Shown here piece by piece: positions 33,869 to 45,800 of a DNA stretch of 64,000 nucleotides. The translations under genes and the position numbers were made by a program. Where the stretch lies: the NCBI RefSeq assembly GCF_907165205.1, contig NC_058192.1:14260001-14324000 (forward strand), in the 5' to 3' direction. How positions within the stretch are numbered: the first letter of the stretch is position 1; the number at the start of each line of letters is the position of its first letter. The stretch is from Coccinella septempunctata (taxonomy: Eukaryota; Arthropoda; Insecta; Coleoptera; Coccinellidae). The notes beneath the pieces were generated by a model. It did not search any database and was not told the origin of the DNA. It saw only the letters and a program-made list of their open reading frames with translations.

Positions 33869-34393
33869 ATGAATCAGGAATCAATAGTACCAGAGGTTAT
33901 AGATGTGGCACCCCAAGGTACTATTTCTGTGACATACCCGAGTGGAAAAGAAGTGAAATTTGGAAATGAGTTGACTCCTACAGAAGTTAAAGATGAGCCT
34001 ACTGTTAGTTGGGAAGCAAACTCTGATGAATACTATCTTCTTATTATGACTGATCATGATACACCCGAGGAAGTCAGAGAAGTGAAACATTGGCTTGTTG
34101 GAAATATAAAAGGATCCGATTTATCAACAGGAGAAGTCTTTGCAGAATATTTGGGATCTGGGCCACCTAAGGGAACTGGTTTACACAAATATATATTTTT
34201 AGTGTATAAACAACCTCAAAAAATTGATTTTCATGAACCACCTAGGGTTGCTCATAATTCGAGGGCCAACAGATTGAAGTTTTCAGTACGGAATTTTGCG
34301 AAAGAATACAATTTAGGTGATCCGGTTGCTGGCAATTACTATAAGGCTCAGTGGGATGAGTACGTTGATGAAAGAAACAAACATATGTGTTAA
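33869..34393 (+). CDS. PEBP family protein, divergent pocket (PEBP cluster gene 1)
   Basis: The ATG at 33869 is the first in frame and gives 174 residues, normal for cytosolic PEBPs. The order PEVIDVAPQGTISVTYPSG, KHWLVGNIKG, GSGPPKGTGLHKYIFLVY, FAKEYNLGDPVAGNYYKAQW is classical PEBP, a fold that binds phospholipid head groups or other anions. The pocket is changed: the usual DPDAPSR is DHDTPEE, and the loop to the HWLV strand is four residues shorter than in its neighbours. There is no signal peptide. A donor at 33457|33458 (AATCAG|GTATGT) and an acceptor before 33856 (TTTTTAG) suggest a 5' UTR intron. AATAAA occurs only five bases after the stop, so the 3' UTR may be very short or another signal is used. 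It is convergent with gene 2. Confidence 0.92.
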   Translation: MNQESIVPEVIDVAPQGTISVTYPSGKEVKFGNELTPTEVKDEPTVSWEANSDEYYLLIMTDHDTPEEVREVKHWLVGNIKGSDLSTGEVFAEYLGSGPPKGTGLHKYIFLVYKQPQKIDFHEPPRVAHNSRANRLKFSVRNFAKEYNLGDPVAGNYYKAQWDEYVDERNKHMC

Positions 34394-34654
34394 TTTCAAT
34401 AAATCTCTTGAACTCGAAACAGTTTAATTTCATTTTCGGTACCTTATGAGATATTGTATAGTTGGATTTTAATCATGGATATCTATCTCTGCCTTTTAAG
34501 GCATTGCTTCATTTAAAATGAGGTTGATAGTGCCATCACTTAAAAATTGATGATTACTATTCGTAAAAAAAAAATAGGGGTGGCATAAGAAATTTTATTC
34601 ATTATCAAATACTTTTTCCACCGTAATATTTCCTTGAGTAAAAAATATAATGAC

Positions 34655-35284
34655 TTAGTGACTTGGACAGAATTGCAGTCTCTTATATAACTTAGGGACA
34701 TAATCGTCCCATTCTGATAGAAATATGTTTCCTGCTACTAAAGGTCCTAAATTATATTTTCTGGCAAAAGCTTTATTAGAGAATCTTGCTCTACCGAAAG
34801 CGCTATAGCGAGATATTCTCGCTTCCTCGAAAGTAATCTTTTCATTTTGCTTAAAAACCAATATGACATATCGATGTAATCCTGTTCCTTTAGGTGGGCC
34901 AGCTCCTATGTAACCAGCTATTGTCGTTCCCCTTTTGACCTTATTCAAAGGCGCATTAATTACTAGCCAGTGTAAGAACTCTCTAAACCTATGGTCATTT
35001 CTACTTGGTGCATCAGGATCAATCATAAAAATGGTGTATAAGGCTGTGTTATCATCTCGCCATTCCAATTCTGGAGTCAACTTAACGCATTTTGGTCTCA
35101 AGACATCACCAGGCTTCAATAAGCGGCCTTGAAATTTAACTTGCAATATATTCAGTGGTTCTTTATCTAGCACTTCGGGTATCAAGTCTAAGCTGTCCAT
35201 GTGTAAGATTGAGTTTATTTTCTTGAGGTATTTAATAAGGTTCAATTGGGCCGGAAGTGCTCCACAAGAAATTTGTTCTGACAT
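34655..35284 (-). CDS. PEBP family protein with N-terminal extension (PEBP cluster gene 2)
   Basis: From ATG 35284 the product is 209 residues. An alternative ATG at 35200 (MDSLDLIPEV) would give the usual family start and 181 residues, so the first 28 residues may be extra or untranslated. All pocket elements are present: MIDPDAPSR, FLHWLVINAP, GAGPPKGTGLHRYVILVF, FARKYNLGPLVAGNIFLSEW. This argues for a working ligand site. No signal peptide is apparent. It lies in tandem with gene 3 on the same strand and tail-to-tail with gene 1, with TTTATT (minus-strand AATAAA) at 34594-34599. Confidence 0.92.
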   Translation of the reverse strand: MSEQISCGALPAQLNLIKYLKKINSILHMDSLDLIPEVLDKEPLNILQVKFQGRLLKPGDVLRPKCVKLTPELEWRDDNTALYTIFMIDPDAPSRNDHRFREFLHWLVINAPLNKVKRGTTIAGYIGAGPPKGTGLHRYVILVFKQNEKITFEEARISRYSAFGRARFSNKAFARKYNLGPLVAGNIFLSEWDDYVPKLYKRLQFCPSH

Positions 35285-35784
35285 TTTTGTCACTAGTTCC
35301 GAAATTTAGGACACTGCATGAGCGATCATTGGACCTCTGTTCAACCAGCCACGACCGGTTTCTTCCAGAGTTGTCTCTGGGTTCTTCTACCATCAAGTTT
35401 TCTAGTCGCATTCCACCACGCTTCATTATTTCAATAGAGCTCAAACTACTACAGTCGTATTTGTGAACTTATTATGATTTTACTAATGTGAAAGTCAGAA
35501 TCGGTTTTGTTTTGCAATGTTGGAAAATATTCATTGATGATTATGCGTTACCCAAGCTACTTCTATATCAAATTACAAAATCATTTTCATTCAGTTCCAT
35601 TTCATTTGTACCAAACGCGATTAAAATTTGCAGATAAGGAACTAGTTTCAATATCTAAGTATTGATAAAATAGTTCATCGAAATTTTTATTGACTCATCG
35701 ATTTCTTTATTGAATGTTATTCATAATCAGACCTATCGTGAATAGGCAATTATTGGTTTGATGCATCAATAATTCTGTAAAAAA

Positions 35785-36318
35785 TTATCCAGTTAACTGT
35801 TTCTGCAGCTTCGGAACGTAGTCGTCCCATTCAGCCAAGAAAACGTTTCCAGCTATAGGTTGCCCCAAGTCGTATTTCTTTGCGAAATTCTTGATGGAGA
35901 ACTTTCCCCTGCCGGCTCCTGAGTTACTGCTCAATTTCTTCTCGTCGCACTTGATCTTTTCGTTCTGTTTGTAGACTAATAAGACGTAGCGATGTAACCC
36001 CGTTCCTTTCGGAGGACCTGCTCCAATGTATTCAGAGAGGGTTTCACCATCTTTAACGTTCTTTCCTGGTATGTTAACCACTAACCAGTGATGCCATTCT
36101 CTGGATTTGGGGTCTTTCCTACTTGGCGCATCAGGATCTGTCATGCAAACTGTGTAGAAGGCTTCGTCGTCTGCTCCCCAGTCCAGTTCAGGGGGGCTTC
36201 TCACCTGTACAGGTTTCAAGGTCTCGCCAGCAGTGCATTCTATGGATCCATATTTTACTATGAGCGTTTCTTCAGGAGAGCTTTCTATAACGTCTGGAAC
36301 AACTTGGGTATCCTCCAT
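35785..36318 (-). CDS. Canonical cytosolic PEBP (PEBP cluster gene 3)
   Basis: A single exon encodes 177 residues starting MEDTQVVPDVI. It has the full set: MTDPDAPSRKDPKSREWHHW, VVNIPG, GAGPPKGTGLHRYVLLVY, FAKKYDLGQPIAGNVFLAEW and a C-terminus DYVPKLQKQL. In mammals this protein (PEBP1/RKIP) binds phosphatidylethanolamine and inhibits Raf; in insects roles are less clear. Of the five copies this is the least altered and may represent the parental form. No signal peptide or intron lies in the coding part. Confidence 0.95.
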   Translation of the reverse strand: MEDTQVVPDVIESSPEETLIVKYGSIECTAGETLKPVQVRSPPELDWGADDEAFYTVCMTDPDAPSRKDPKSREWHHWLVVNIPGKNVKDGETLSEYIGAGPPKGTGLHRYVLLVYKQNEKIKCDEKKLSSNSGAGRGKFSIKNFAKKYDLGQPIAGNVFLAEWDDYVPKLQKQLTG

Positions 36319-36319
36319 T

Positions 36320-39300
36320 TTGAAATCTTGATCGACAGGAAATTTGGCAGAAATTGGATATAGTTTCCTTGGAAATGTTTGCGATTCCTAATTTTTGTGA
36401 CATTGCTCAGGATAACGAGATTTTGGTTCATTATTTCCAACTATGAATCAATCGAGCAAAATATAAGTTGCGAAAGCACTAATAGAGTCAGTCAGAATAG
36501 ACATGCGCGCTAGTTCAAAATCATAAAACCAGATAGGTAGATAGAGGAAAGAGAAGATACCGCATTGCGCAGCTACAAAGGAGAATTTTCTGTGTCCAAC
36601 ATCAACATGTTTTTGTTTACGTTTACCCCGATCCGAAATCGTCTTTTTCATCATATTTGACATAAATGACACAATTTCCAGGGATGTCGACATCGAAATT
36701 CTTGATACTCAACTCTCAAAACGAACGAAATACTATTAAAACAAACACAAACTCAATAATGAACATTCAAATATTGAGGTAAACGTAAAGAAAAATGGAG
36801 TAGATCAGTGTTGTCTATGTCCCTCCTTACTATTTGGCTCCTGGTTGAAATTTTTGTTTATTCAGATCAGATAAGATTATAGGAGGCCGATAAGGCCATG
36901 CAATCCTCGAAAAAACCTTAAAAAAATAAAAACTAAGAGTGAAGATAAGACCCAATCTAACTTCAACAATTCTATAAACTGAAAATAACACATGTTGAGC
37001 ACATTAAACATAATTGACTAATTTACATTTTAGAAATTTTTTAAATATACAATATTCTACAGAATGGTGAATTTTTTGTAGTAGTTACATACCTATATTG
37101 ATTCTACTAATGGAGCAGCAAACAATTCTTGAGATCTCGGCCTTCTTTCCTAAAACCTACAGAGCGAACACATCTATCGTTTAATTTTCGACGATTCTCT
37201 AAATTCATCATTCTGAAGTTTTGATGGATTTCAATGTAATTATGCTCAATAATAATTTGATGTTTATTTTTAGAAGATAAAACGAACAAAATATAGAAAT
37301 TATAATGTGTAAAAATGGCTTCTGCGATAGATGATATAGACACTTAGAAAGAGTTATCTACTGAGAATAACAAAGACCTTTTGTCATTCCGAAATGTTAT
37401 TGAATATTGTCCAAAGGATATCAGAATTCTAACCTCTCCTCAATTGGATAAAGAGGTTGAATTAGATAAAAGTCTCATAAGGAAGTATAAATCGAACGTT
37501 GCTCTGTTCTCAATAAAAATGGATTTTAATGTTTAATGAATATTACATAATGTGGTGATTACGTTCACTCCTACAGTTGTCACGGTCAGATTTAAATATT
37601 TTCAGAAGCTTTGGATTTTGCAAAGAAACCAAACTGTAGGGATCCTATTTGCAAAATAGATTAAAAAAATAGCTTCTGTTGCAAACCTTGAAATCAAGGA
37701 TTAATAACGGGTGGGACCCCGTTGAATGTTTTGCCGAATGTCGGTCGAATTGTGTCTGCGGTGGATCAGGAGGAGCGGTGTTATTCCTGTGACATTGCAG
37801 ACCAGATATGTTGAATAAAATTTTGGTCTGAAGAGGCATCGGGACCATTTGTTTTTATTGATTCTGCTAATTCAAATATGAGTCACTTCTGCTTATTCGT
37901 AAATTTGGTTTATTAATTTGGAAATTAATGAGCATCGGAATCCAATCCAACTGCTCTATGCGAGTTATGCTGATCCAATCTGAATCTAATTTCTCTAGTT
38001 GTGTTGAATACGTGTTAAATTTTTTTTCATTTAACAGAAAATTGAATTTGAACTGAAAGTTATCGAAAACTGGTAACAATCAGTTGATTTATTCATTTAT
38101 TTTTCATTTTTTTTTTATAGGAAATTCATTTTAATCCAAAAAATTCAACAACAATTCAATTAATAATAAGTTGAGAGGATTTTTGGGATTGCCGGCAATC
38201 GTTTGAATTAGTTAAGTTGTTACATTTTTCGCCGAATAGAATATAGTATATCTATATCAATTAATTCCAGTAAATCTATCGAATTTTTGCTTACGCTATC
38301 AGTGAAAATGAGAAACATCCAATTTTCATATCCGTTTATCTTCAAATGACCTTCCATAAACTTGAAGAATTCCCTCACTTTCTTAAACATAAAGTGCAGT
38401 ATCAATATCTCAAAAATCAAGGATTGTTTACGATAATTAGTTTTGAAAATAAACCTTGAATTTATCGCAATTCACATATAAAATCCCCAGTGCAGATTCA
38501 TTCATGTTGAAATGGCCAATTGAGATTTTCATCGGGATGGATGCGAACCGCTACTTGGAAGTTGAACTTTATATTCTCAGAAATTATCTCAATTTTTTAT
38601 TTCAGAATTATATATCAGATTTCCGGCGATCGCACTCAAAATTATTTCCTGATGTCGAAATGGATGATGACAACTAATTTTTGAATGTTGGTTATTGATA
38701 GGGAAATGCGTTTTTTTCACATTGAAAATGATTTGGAATTCCTATATTTATAGTTTTCTGGTTTGCACATAACTTTTGTGGTATTCACTTATGATATGAT
38801 CTTTCACCTTCTTGAAAATATTTTGTTGTATTTTCTAGTATATCCATAAAGTATTTTTGTAGTTCGTGACAGTAGAGGGAATATCTTCCTGAATTTATTA
38901 AACAATGCTATCTCAGGAACCTGGAACGATTTTCCATAAGGTCCTATTTTATAGAAAAGACAAAATAAAGGAACCAAAAAATTGATTTCGAATTGTGTGC
39001 TGACCACACAAATATAGCCCCTTCAAATATTAAACCAATTCTCATTGTTCTCAAATTCTCAGAAACATTCATACTCCACTCTAAAAGGCCTAAAAGGAGA
39101 GTTCAGTATTATGTTAACTTAATAGTTATTCCTAAAACACAAAAATTACAAGGCGGTGCTTAGAAAGATTATTCTTTTGCTTATTTTCAGCCCAAAAGCT
39201 AGTTGTTTTGCTGAAGAATTTTGAAGAAACTCTGGCCTCTGTATAAACCCTATAAATTTTGAGTGAGTGTCGTTTGCGATATAAAGTTTTTCATTTTCTC

Positions 39301-40200
39301 CATACTGCATAATATATGCAAGATGCAGATTAATACATAACTAGCGCAGAGGAAATGCATTCAACTGTCCTTCGGAGTTTGCGCCTTTTTGTGAAAGTCA
39401 CGCGTATTTAAAATGATAATCTTCGTTTCATTTAAACCGAACAAGGACTATGTAAACAAACATATATCTTCTGTTATCATTGTAAGAAGTTATTTTTATA
39501 GGCTACTTATACCATCAGATCGGCGTGAACAGGGGAAGATGTTGAGGTCATAGTCCATCCGAACTAGTGACATAAATATAAAAGTATCGTGCTATAACTA
39601 TGGAGTTTTTCGTTTGAAAAAATCAGCATGGGCATTGTCCCTCATATTCACAAAAAAATAATAGTTTGGATTAGTTTTAATGAATCGAAGAAAGGAATCT
39701 CTTCGTTTCAAGCAGTTTTTTAGTAGTTCAGTAAATCAGGAAATATTAGGGGTTGACTTTGCTATTGCTTGGTTCTAACATTTTGTTTGAGATTGGCGGT
39801 TGGTCTATTCTATAAGTTCATTTCTTATACCAATCGCTGTATTTACTTTTGTAGCTCAAATATTTTTTATACTCTTGATGAGCAAACATTCTGTTTTTGC
39901 TATTTGAAATGAACGTAATTTCACACGATGAGTAATTATCTTTTCGAATAGAGATAAGAGGGTCAAAGTAGGTACAAACAAGAAAAAATTATGTGTTAAT
40001 TGATCGAATTATTTCTACGAAGAATGCATTTCTCCCGAAATAATAATATGGGCCAGTCATTTTCATGGAATATGAAATCGTTGATGTAAACAATCAACAA
40101 TAAACAAAGGAGATGGGATTCCTTCAGGAATGTTTCCAATTCAGTGAATGGGTATACCTTCTAACTAGATTGTGAAACGGAAATTTATTTACTTACGATA
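36320..40200. other. Intergenic region within the PEBP cluster
   Basis: Highly AT-rich. Frames of 60-80 codons occur on both strands but none shows a domain, and I could not extend any PEBP exon into this stretch. No clear terminal inverted repeats were noticed here. Confidence 0.3.
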
Positions 40201-40207
40201 TACATCA

Positions 40208-41016
40208 CAGGGGCGTAGCTACCGCGGTATCAGCGGTATCAGTGATACGGGGCCCCTAGGCTTTAGGGGCCCCCGAATGTCTGTGAGCAAAAAATTCCTA
40301 AAAATGTTATCCAAAACCTCTTACAGGTTTTACAATAGCATTTTTGAGAATAATTGCTAAGACAACCATTCATTTCAAAATCCCGTTCATTATACCGAAT
40401 CGATCATTCAGATAGATACGAATACTTAAAATCTGAAATTCAGAAAATTCGTGCCATCAAAGAACTTTTAGAATTAGTCCTGATAAAATTCAATAGCCTT
40501 GCATCCAGTTTTCCTGACGATATTACTGCATGCCTTTCATTTTAGACCCTTCCGGTTACAACTGCAATCGCTGAAAGGAGTTTTTCAAAATTGAAACTCA
40601 TAAAAAATTATCTGAGGACTTCTATGGGACAGGAAAGGCTGTCAGACATGTCGTTATTGTCAATAGAGGGGGAACAACTTAAAAAACTGAAATCGTCATC
40701 AGCTATGGCTGAATTGATAAATAGATTTGCTGAAATAAATGCTAGAAAAGCGTATCTTTGATTTTTGGTATTTTTTTTTATTATTTGTTTGTTTATCATT
40801 TTATGTTGTTTGTATATTATTTCATATTGTTTGTATGTTATTTGTTTGTGTATTATTTCGCTCCCAGCACCAAATATGAGATAGAACTTTTAATTATAAG
40901 TACATATAATCATTTCGATACTAATCGAACATTTTTTGCTCCTTTTATTTTTACTTCACCCTTCATTAGGGCCCCTCAACACATTTTTATACAGGGCCCC
41001 TCTAAGGCAAGCACTG
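40208..41016 (+). mobile_element. hAT element remnant with intact ends and 8-bp target duplication
   Basis: The element begins CAGGGGCGTAGC and ends, read inverted, CAGTGCTTGCC. It is flanked by the identical 8-mer ATACATCA at 40200-40207 and 41017-41024, the hallmark of hAT insertion. GGGGCCC-type subterminal motifs occur near both ends (40249-40272 and 40971-40990). At 809 bp it is far too short for a full hAT and keeps only the last part of a transposase. It is thus an internally deleted copy that jumped or decayed after deletion. Confidence 0.93.
40354..40761 (+). pseudogene. hAT transposase C-terminal dimerisation domain, broken
   Basis: The first frame (to 40545) contains ELLELVLIKFNSLASSFPD, and a frame change then leads to LPVTTAIAERSFSKLKLIKN, YLRTSMGQERLSDMSLLSIE and a stop at 40759-40761. 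That T-LPV-T---AERSFS-LK pattern is the hATC dimerisation motif. The BED finger and catalytic core are missing. Coding in the second frame is still clean for about 70 codons, so decay is modest. Confidence 0.88.
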
Positions 41017-41029
41017 ATACATCATAAAC

Positions 41030-42700
41030 AATTTTAGTAGTTATAAAAAATGCAACTTGGAATATTTGAAACGGTTATCTAAACGACTGAAAACATCCAC
41101 ACCAAAAGGAACATCCCTTTGATATGCCGTGTTTCGACCGAATCAAGTTATCGCTATCGAACCGTTGGAAAGCGTTCAGATGGATTTGGCTATGGCGCCT
41201 GTTCAAAAACTAATATATGCAAATCTCTTCTCTGTTACACGTTGTACTTTGAAAATGATCAAGATTTGTAAAGTTGAATTTATTTCCTATTTTTTTTTCC
41301 TTTCAAATGAGTCTTCTAATACGGAAAACAAACAAGCAATAAATCACGTTTTCGAAAGCAAAAATCCGGAGATCACAAGGTCGAAATCACTGTCTACAAT
41401 GTCAACGAAAGCATGTCCCAGACTCAGTTGTTTTTGTTTTCTTTTTTAGAATGATATCTCCTCTAATTATTGAACACAGACCGTTATCAATATTTTTGAC
41501 AAAATTAACACAATTATTGGGTCCGTGTGAAATTTTGTTTGTGGAGCTTCCGGTCTCGATTATCTCGGAACAGGATGTGAAAACTTCTCTCACATTGGTT
41601 ATACTTTTAATTTCGAGACAGCTTGATTCCAAAGTTTCATATCAAAATAAATGAACTAAAAACACTCCAAATTTCACCAAAACCTTTAGCAAAAAGCAGT
41701 TAATTATTCTTCTGTGTAAAAAGGTAGTTTTTAATATTTTCTATTTCAGTCTTTCGATCAAATAAGGATAGTTGTTAGTTGTAGGAGGGAATTTAAAGGT
41801 CTTTCGAGGGCGAGGTTGTACCTTGTACCTAATTGTGAATAAGGTTTATGCTGGTCTACCATTGAGGAATGGAGATTCAACCAGATTCTAGATGGGTTTC
41901 GTTGATCTACGACCTATTATGCCCACCATCAGAGCTGTTTTGGCCGCTATGTCCTCTATAGCACACCATCCAGTTCCTGATTCATATTGACATTTTACTG
42001 CCCTAGATATCAATAACTCCCAAATTTGGGATAAAATTTATTGAGCGGTTTGCGAGATAGCTAATCCAAATTTCTGCCAAATCAATAAACCATCCTGTAT
42101 ATCATAAACGGAGAGCCTTAGCCCATACTTAATTCCGCTTCTATTCATGGTTGTTTCCGGTTTCCATATCTATTCACCACGAAACTATTTGTAGTTATTC
42201 ATGGACCACTTTGTATAGGCTAGCACCAATACCAAAAATTTCAATTGTAATCTGAAAATTACTTTGGAACGTATGAGTGATTCATTTTGTTTTCTCCATT
42301 TAATTATGGTCGTTAAAACAACGATATCTCGAGCTTAACAATTCACCTTTATGCTTGTAAATAAACAGTATGAAAGGAAAGCGTGAATGAAAATACAGCT
42401 TCTCTCACGAAATATTTACTGCCATTTCAAAGTTTTATCTCACATTCCAACTATTAGTTTTTTTGCAAATATTCCAAAAATAATTCGATAAGGTGTTTTG
42501 TTTGTATATGAAAGCTGAATGAGGAATAAGCAGAAATTACTCTTTTCATGTTCGAAGTTAAGGAATTTTGATACTTTCCCAGTATTTTATCAAAGGTAAC
42601 CTTCCCCTTTTATTTTACTCTTCTGACATACGGATAAATGGTAATTTATGAAAAGTGAAACCAAGTAAAGTTGGGTACAATGAAGGAGTTTTTAGATGGA
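41030..42700. other. Intergenic, likely repeat-derived
   Basis: A frame at 41129-41449 (106 codons) and one at 41451-41654 show no recognised domain. Around 41760-42105 the sequence ends with CCATCCTGTATATC, resembling the CAGGGTG-type ends found elsewhere here (inverse), so a Tc1-like or foldback relic is possible. Confidence 0.25.
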
Positions 42701-42843
42701 GTTTTTATTGATCACAAAAATGCAGCTATATATTTTACCTCGAAAAGCTTATTACGCTCCCAAAAAACTTGAGAATTTAATAAAAACTAGCCTAACGTAA
42801 TAATAAATAACTTAAATTAATTAAAAATCATAAATGTGCCCAT

Positions 42844-45800
42844 TCAAGCCTTGAATTGCTTGTGCAACTCCGGTACAGAATCATCATATTGTGCCTGGAA
42901 GAAATTTCCAGCTACGGCATCTCCCAAATTATATTTTTTCGCGAATTTTTGCACAGAGAAACCGCCTCTATTCCCGTCGGTCTTCGAGTGTTTGGGCTCC
43001 TTGAAATCGACCTTTCCGGGTTGTTTGAATAGCAAGAAGACGTATCGGTGAAGTCCGGTGCCTTTTGGTGGTCCGGAACCAACGTATTCGTTCAGCACCT
43101 CCCCTTTGGACAGGTCGGATCCGGGAATGTTCACCACCAGCCAATGTTGGAATTCCCTGCGAGTAGGGTTCTTCCTGCTTGGTGCGTCTGGATCGGACAT
43201 CGAAAGGGTGTAAAAGGCTTTGGGGTCGGATTCGTAGGTAACTTCTGGAAGATCACGCACGTTCTTTGGCGTCAGTTCGTTGCCAAGGTTGACTATTTGT
43301 TTCGTTTTGGGGTAGTGGATTTGGAGCTTCTTCTGGGGCAATGGTTTGATCACATCTTTGTCTATTTCGTTACTGCTAAAGGCCTGAAAATTTGAAAAAA
43401 TAAACTTGGAGGTTTCACAGAATATAGTGAATTATAACCAATACAAACGAAATTTTTGACCCCTTATTAACATGCACCAGGTCTTCCTATTTTAAAATGA
43501 GAATATGTCGTGTTGAAAGTATCAGCTCAACATAGTACCATTGAGTATTAAATTATACAGGGTGTTTTCAAAGGTGAGGCTTCTTTCTTGACAGAAGGTA
43601 GAGCTCATCAAAATAAGTCGTTTAACCAAAAATTGTCTATGTAAAATATCCAAGATGGCTGAATTTCATTGAATTTCAAGTACAGGACTGTGGAAGGTGA
43701 CTCCGGCATCGCAAAAACGAAACAAAACATAAACATATGGCTGGACAATTAATGGTTCAGTGTCAAGTTCATCGGATTAGATGCATCAGGTCACTTTTGA
43801 GAGAATCATAGTTGTTGTATCGTGCAATTTAGGGTGAAAAAAATGTAGAAAATTGAGGCAGTTTTTCGAAAGTGCTTATGCTAGTTATGTTGAAAAAGTG
43901 CTATGATGTTTCCCATTTTTACGACCATTGTTGGAATGTTTGAACAAGAAGATTGTGATGCCCATTGTGAAAAAATTCGTGAATAATTTAGACGAATTTT
44001 ATTGGTGGGATTTTGAAGTATTATTCTATTTTTTACACTTGTGTCCTAAGGCTCTTCTGTCAGTTGGTATCGAAATGAGCCATTTCATAAAATCGTGTAA
44101 GTTACTAAAAAATAACGACAACAATTCGGCAATACCAAGTTTCCATTTTAATTACCACGTAAATATCGAACGAGCCAATATCCTAAACGAAACCACATGG
44201 TCAAATCAGGAGATAAGTTTTTTCCCACTGCTTTGCGATAATTCAGCTAACAAACCGTTTAGGGTCATATCAGGATCTATTTCAGTAATCATTTTCAATT
44301 TTTTTTTCAACTTTGTTATCTTGAATGTTTTGTATAGTTGGTTTTTGGTTAAACGCTTCATTTTAACCAGTTCTACCTTCTGTTGAAAAAATGTCTTATC
44401 TTCAAATACACTCTGTATACTCATCGATGGTACCTAATTTCACTAGCGTATTTGATAAGTGTATAACGTTTTTGATGAACCTTGTCCTGGGTATATGACT
44501 TACAGTTTCCTCAAAATGGGTGGTTTGGTTCCGAAAGATATGATCTGTTATCACATCCGCGTGTATCAAAGCCTCACTAAGCACGATCATTACCAGATCA
44601 AACTGGTCGCTCTTTATCTAAGGTCATGACTTCCCTAGATTCAAAAGGGGCACAAAACAATATACGGATATAGTGGTTTGTTTCGAATGTGATGAAGAGC
44701 ACGATTAAAACGAGACATGACCCCTTAGTATATCGACCTTCTCCTCAGCTCCTTATCTTGTATGATTGTTAATTCCAAGAGCTATCAGGGATCAGCCAAT
44801 AGACTTCGCGATCGAAGATGACCAGTCATGTTTTTATTTAGGCTATAGTCTACAAATCGATATAAAATCAAATTTGTATACTGCGTATTTCATAATCTCT
44901 GTTGACTCGAGAAGATTCGAGCAGTGCCCTGTTTTGTGTTTCGATAGCGTGATTCTTCAGATGTAAGTTCTACTTTGTGTTTGTGCTTTTTTCCGTTGTT
45001 ATTTGGTTTTGTTCGAAAACTTGTGGAAGTGGTGTACTACAATCTAGAATTATAAATTGTGAATTAAATTGATAAATTCTGAATTCTATCAGAGGAATTT
45101 ATATATTTCGGCGCGAACCAGAATCTTTTAGGTACCCTATTACTTAGTACCTTTTTGAGCAAAAAAATTTGAGCCTTTGAATTATTGGAATCTTTCTCCC
45201 GTCAGAGTGCAGTGTTGAATTCCAAAACCGATTGTCACATTTGAAACACTGGGTATTAGGTGCAAGAGGTACTGTGAGAAGTCACTTAATTTCAATATAA
45301 TAGAGGTCCCATTATCATTCATCATATTGAAATACACGAATAGCTTAGTCGTATTCGATATCAAAAAATTTATGTACCTCTTTTATTGCTCTTGCTGAAC
45401 TTCTACTGGCAGAAGAATATTGTCGATATTCCGATATACCTTCCCAAAAATAAATGATCTTTGTCCGATGCATTTATTTCCAGAACTGTTTATTTAGAGT
45501 GCTGCAACCGTTAACAAGGGTTCAACATAAATTGAGTTTTCCCACATTAGGTTGGGTAACATAATAAATAAAACATCGTTTGTAATAAATAAAGACTGAA
45601 ATATCTACTAAATATTAACCGTATTCGAGTGATTGAATTTGAAATATTGTTTTTTAAGAGTATATGACAGCTAGTTGAACCAAATTTGTCGACAAGTATT
45701 TCTTAGTGTTAAAGTTAAAGGTGATAGAAAATCAAAAAAAGAGTCTTATGAAAATCTCGAAATCAGATATTGAGAGTACTACAATACAAAATTGGTAACT

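Noticed and set aside
35257..36363. Plus-strand frames opposite PEBP genes 2 and 3
   Set aside because: They are antisense shadows of well-conserved minus-strand exons.
43048..43395. 115-codon plus frame
   Set aside because: Antisense shadow of exon 2 of PEBP gene 4.
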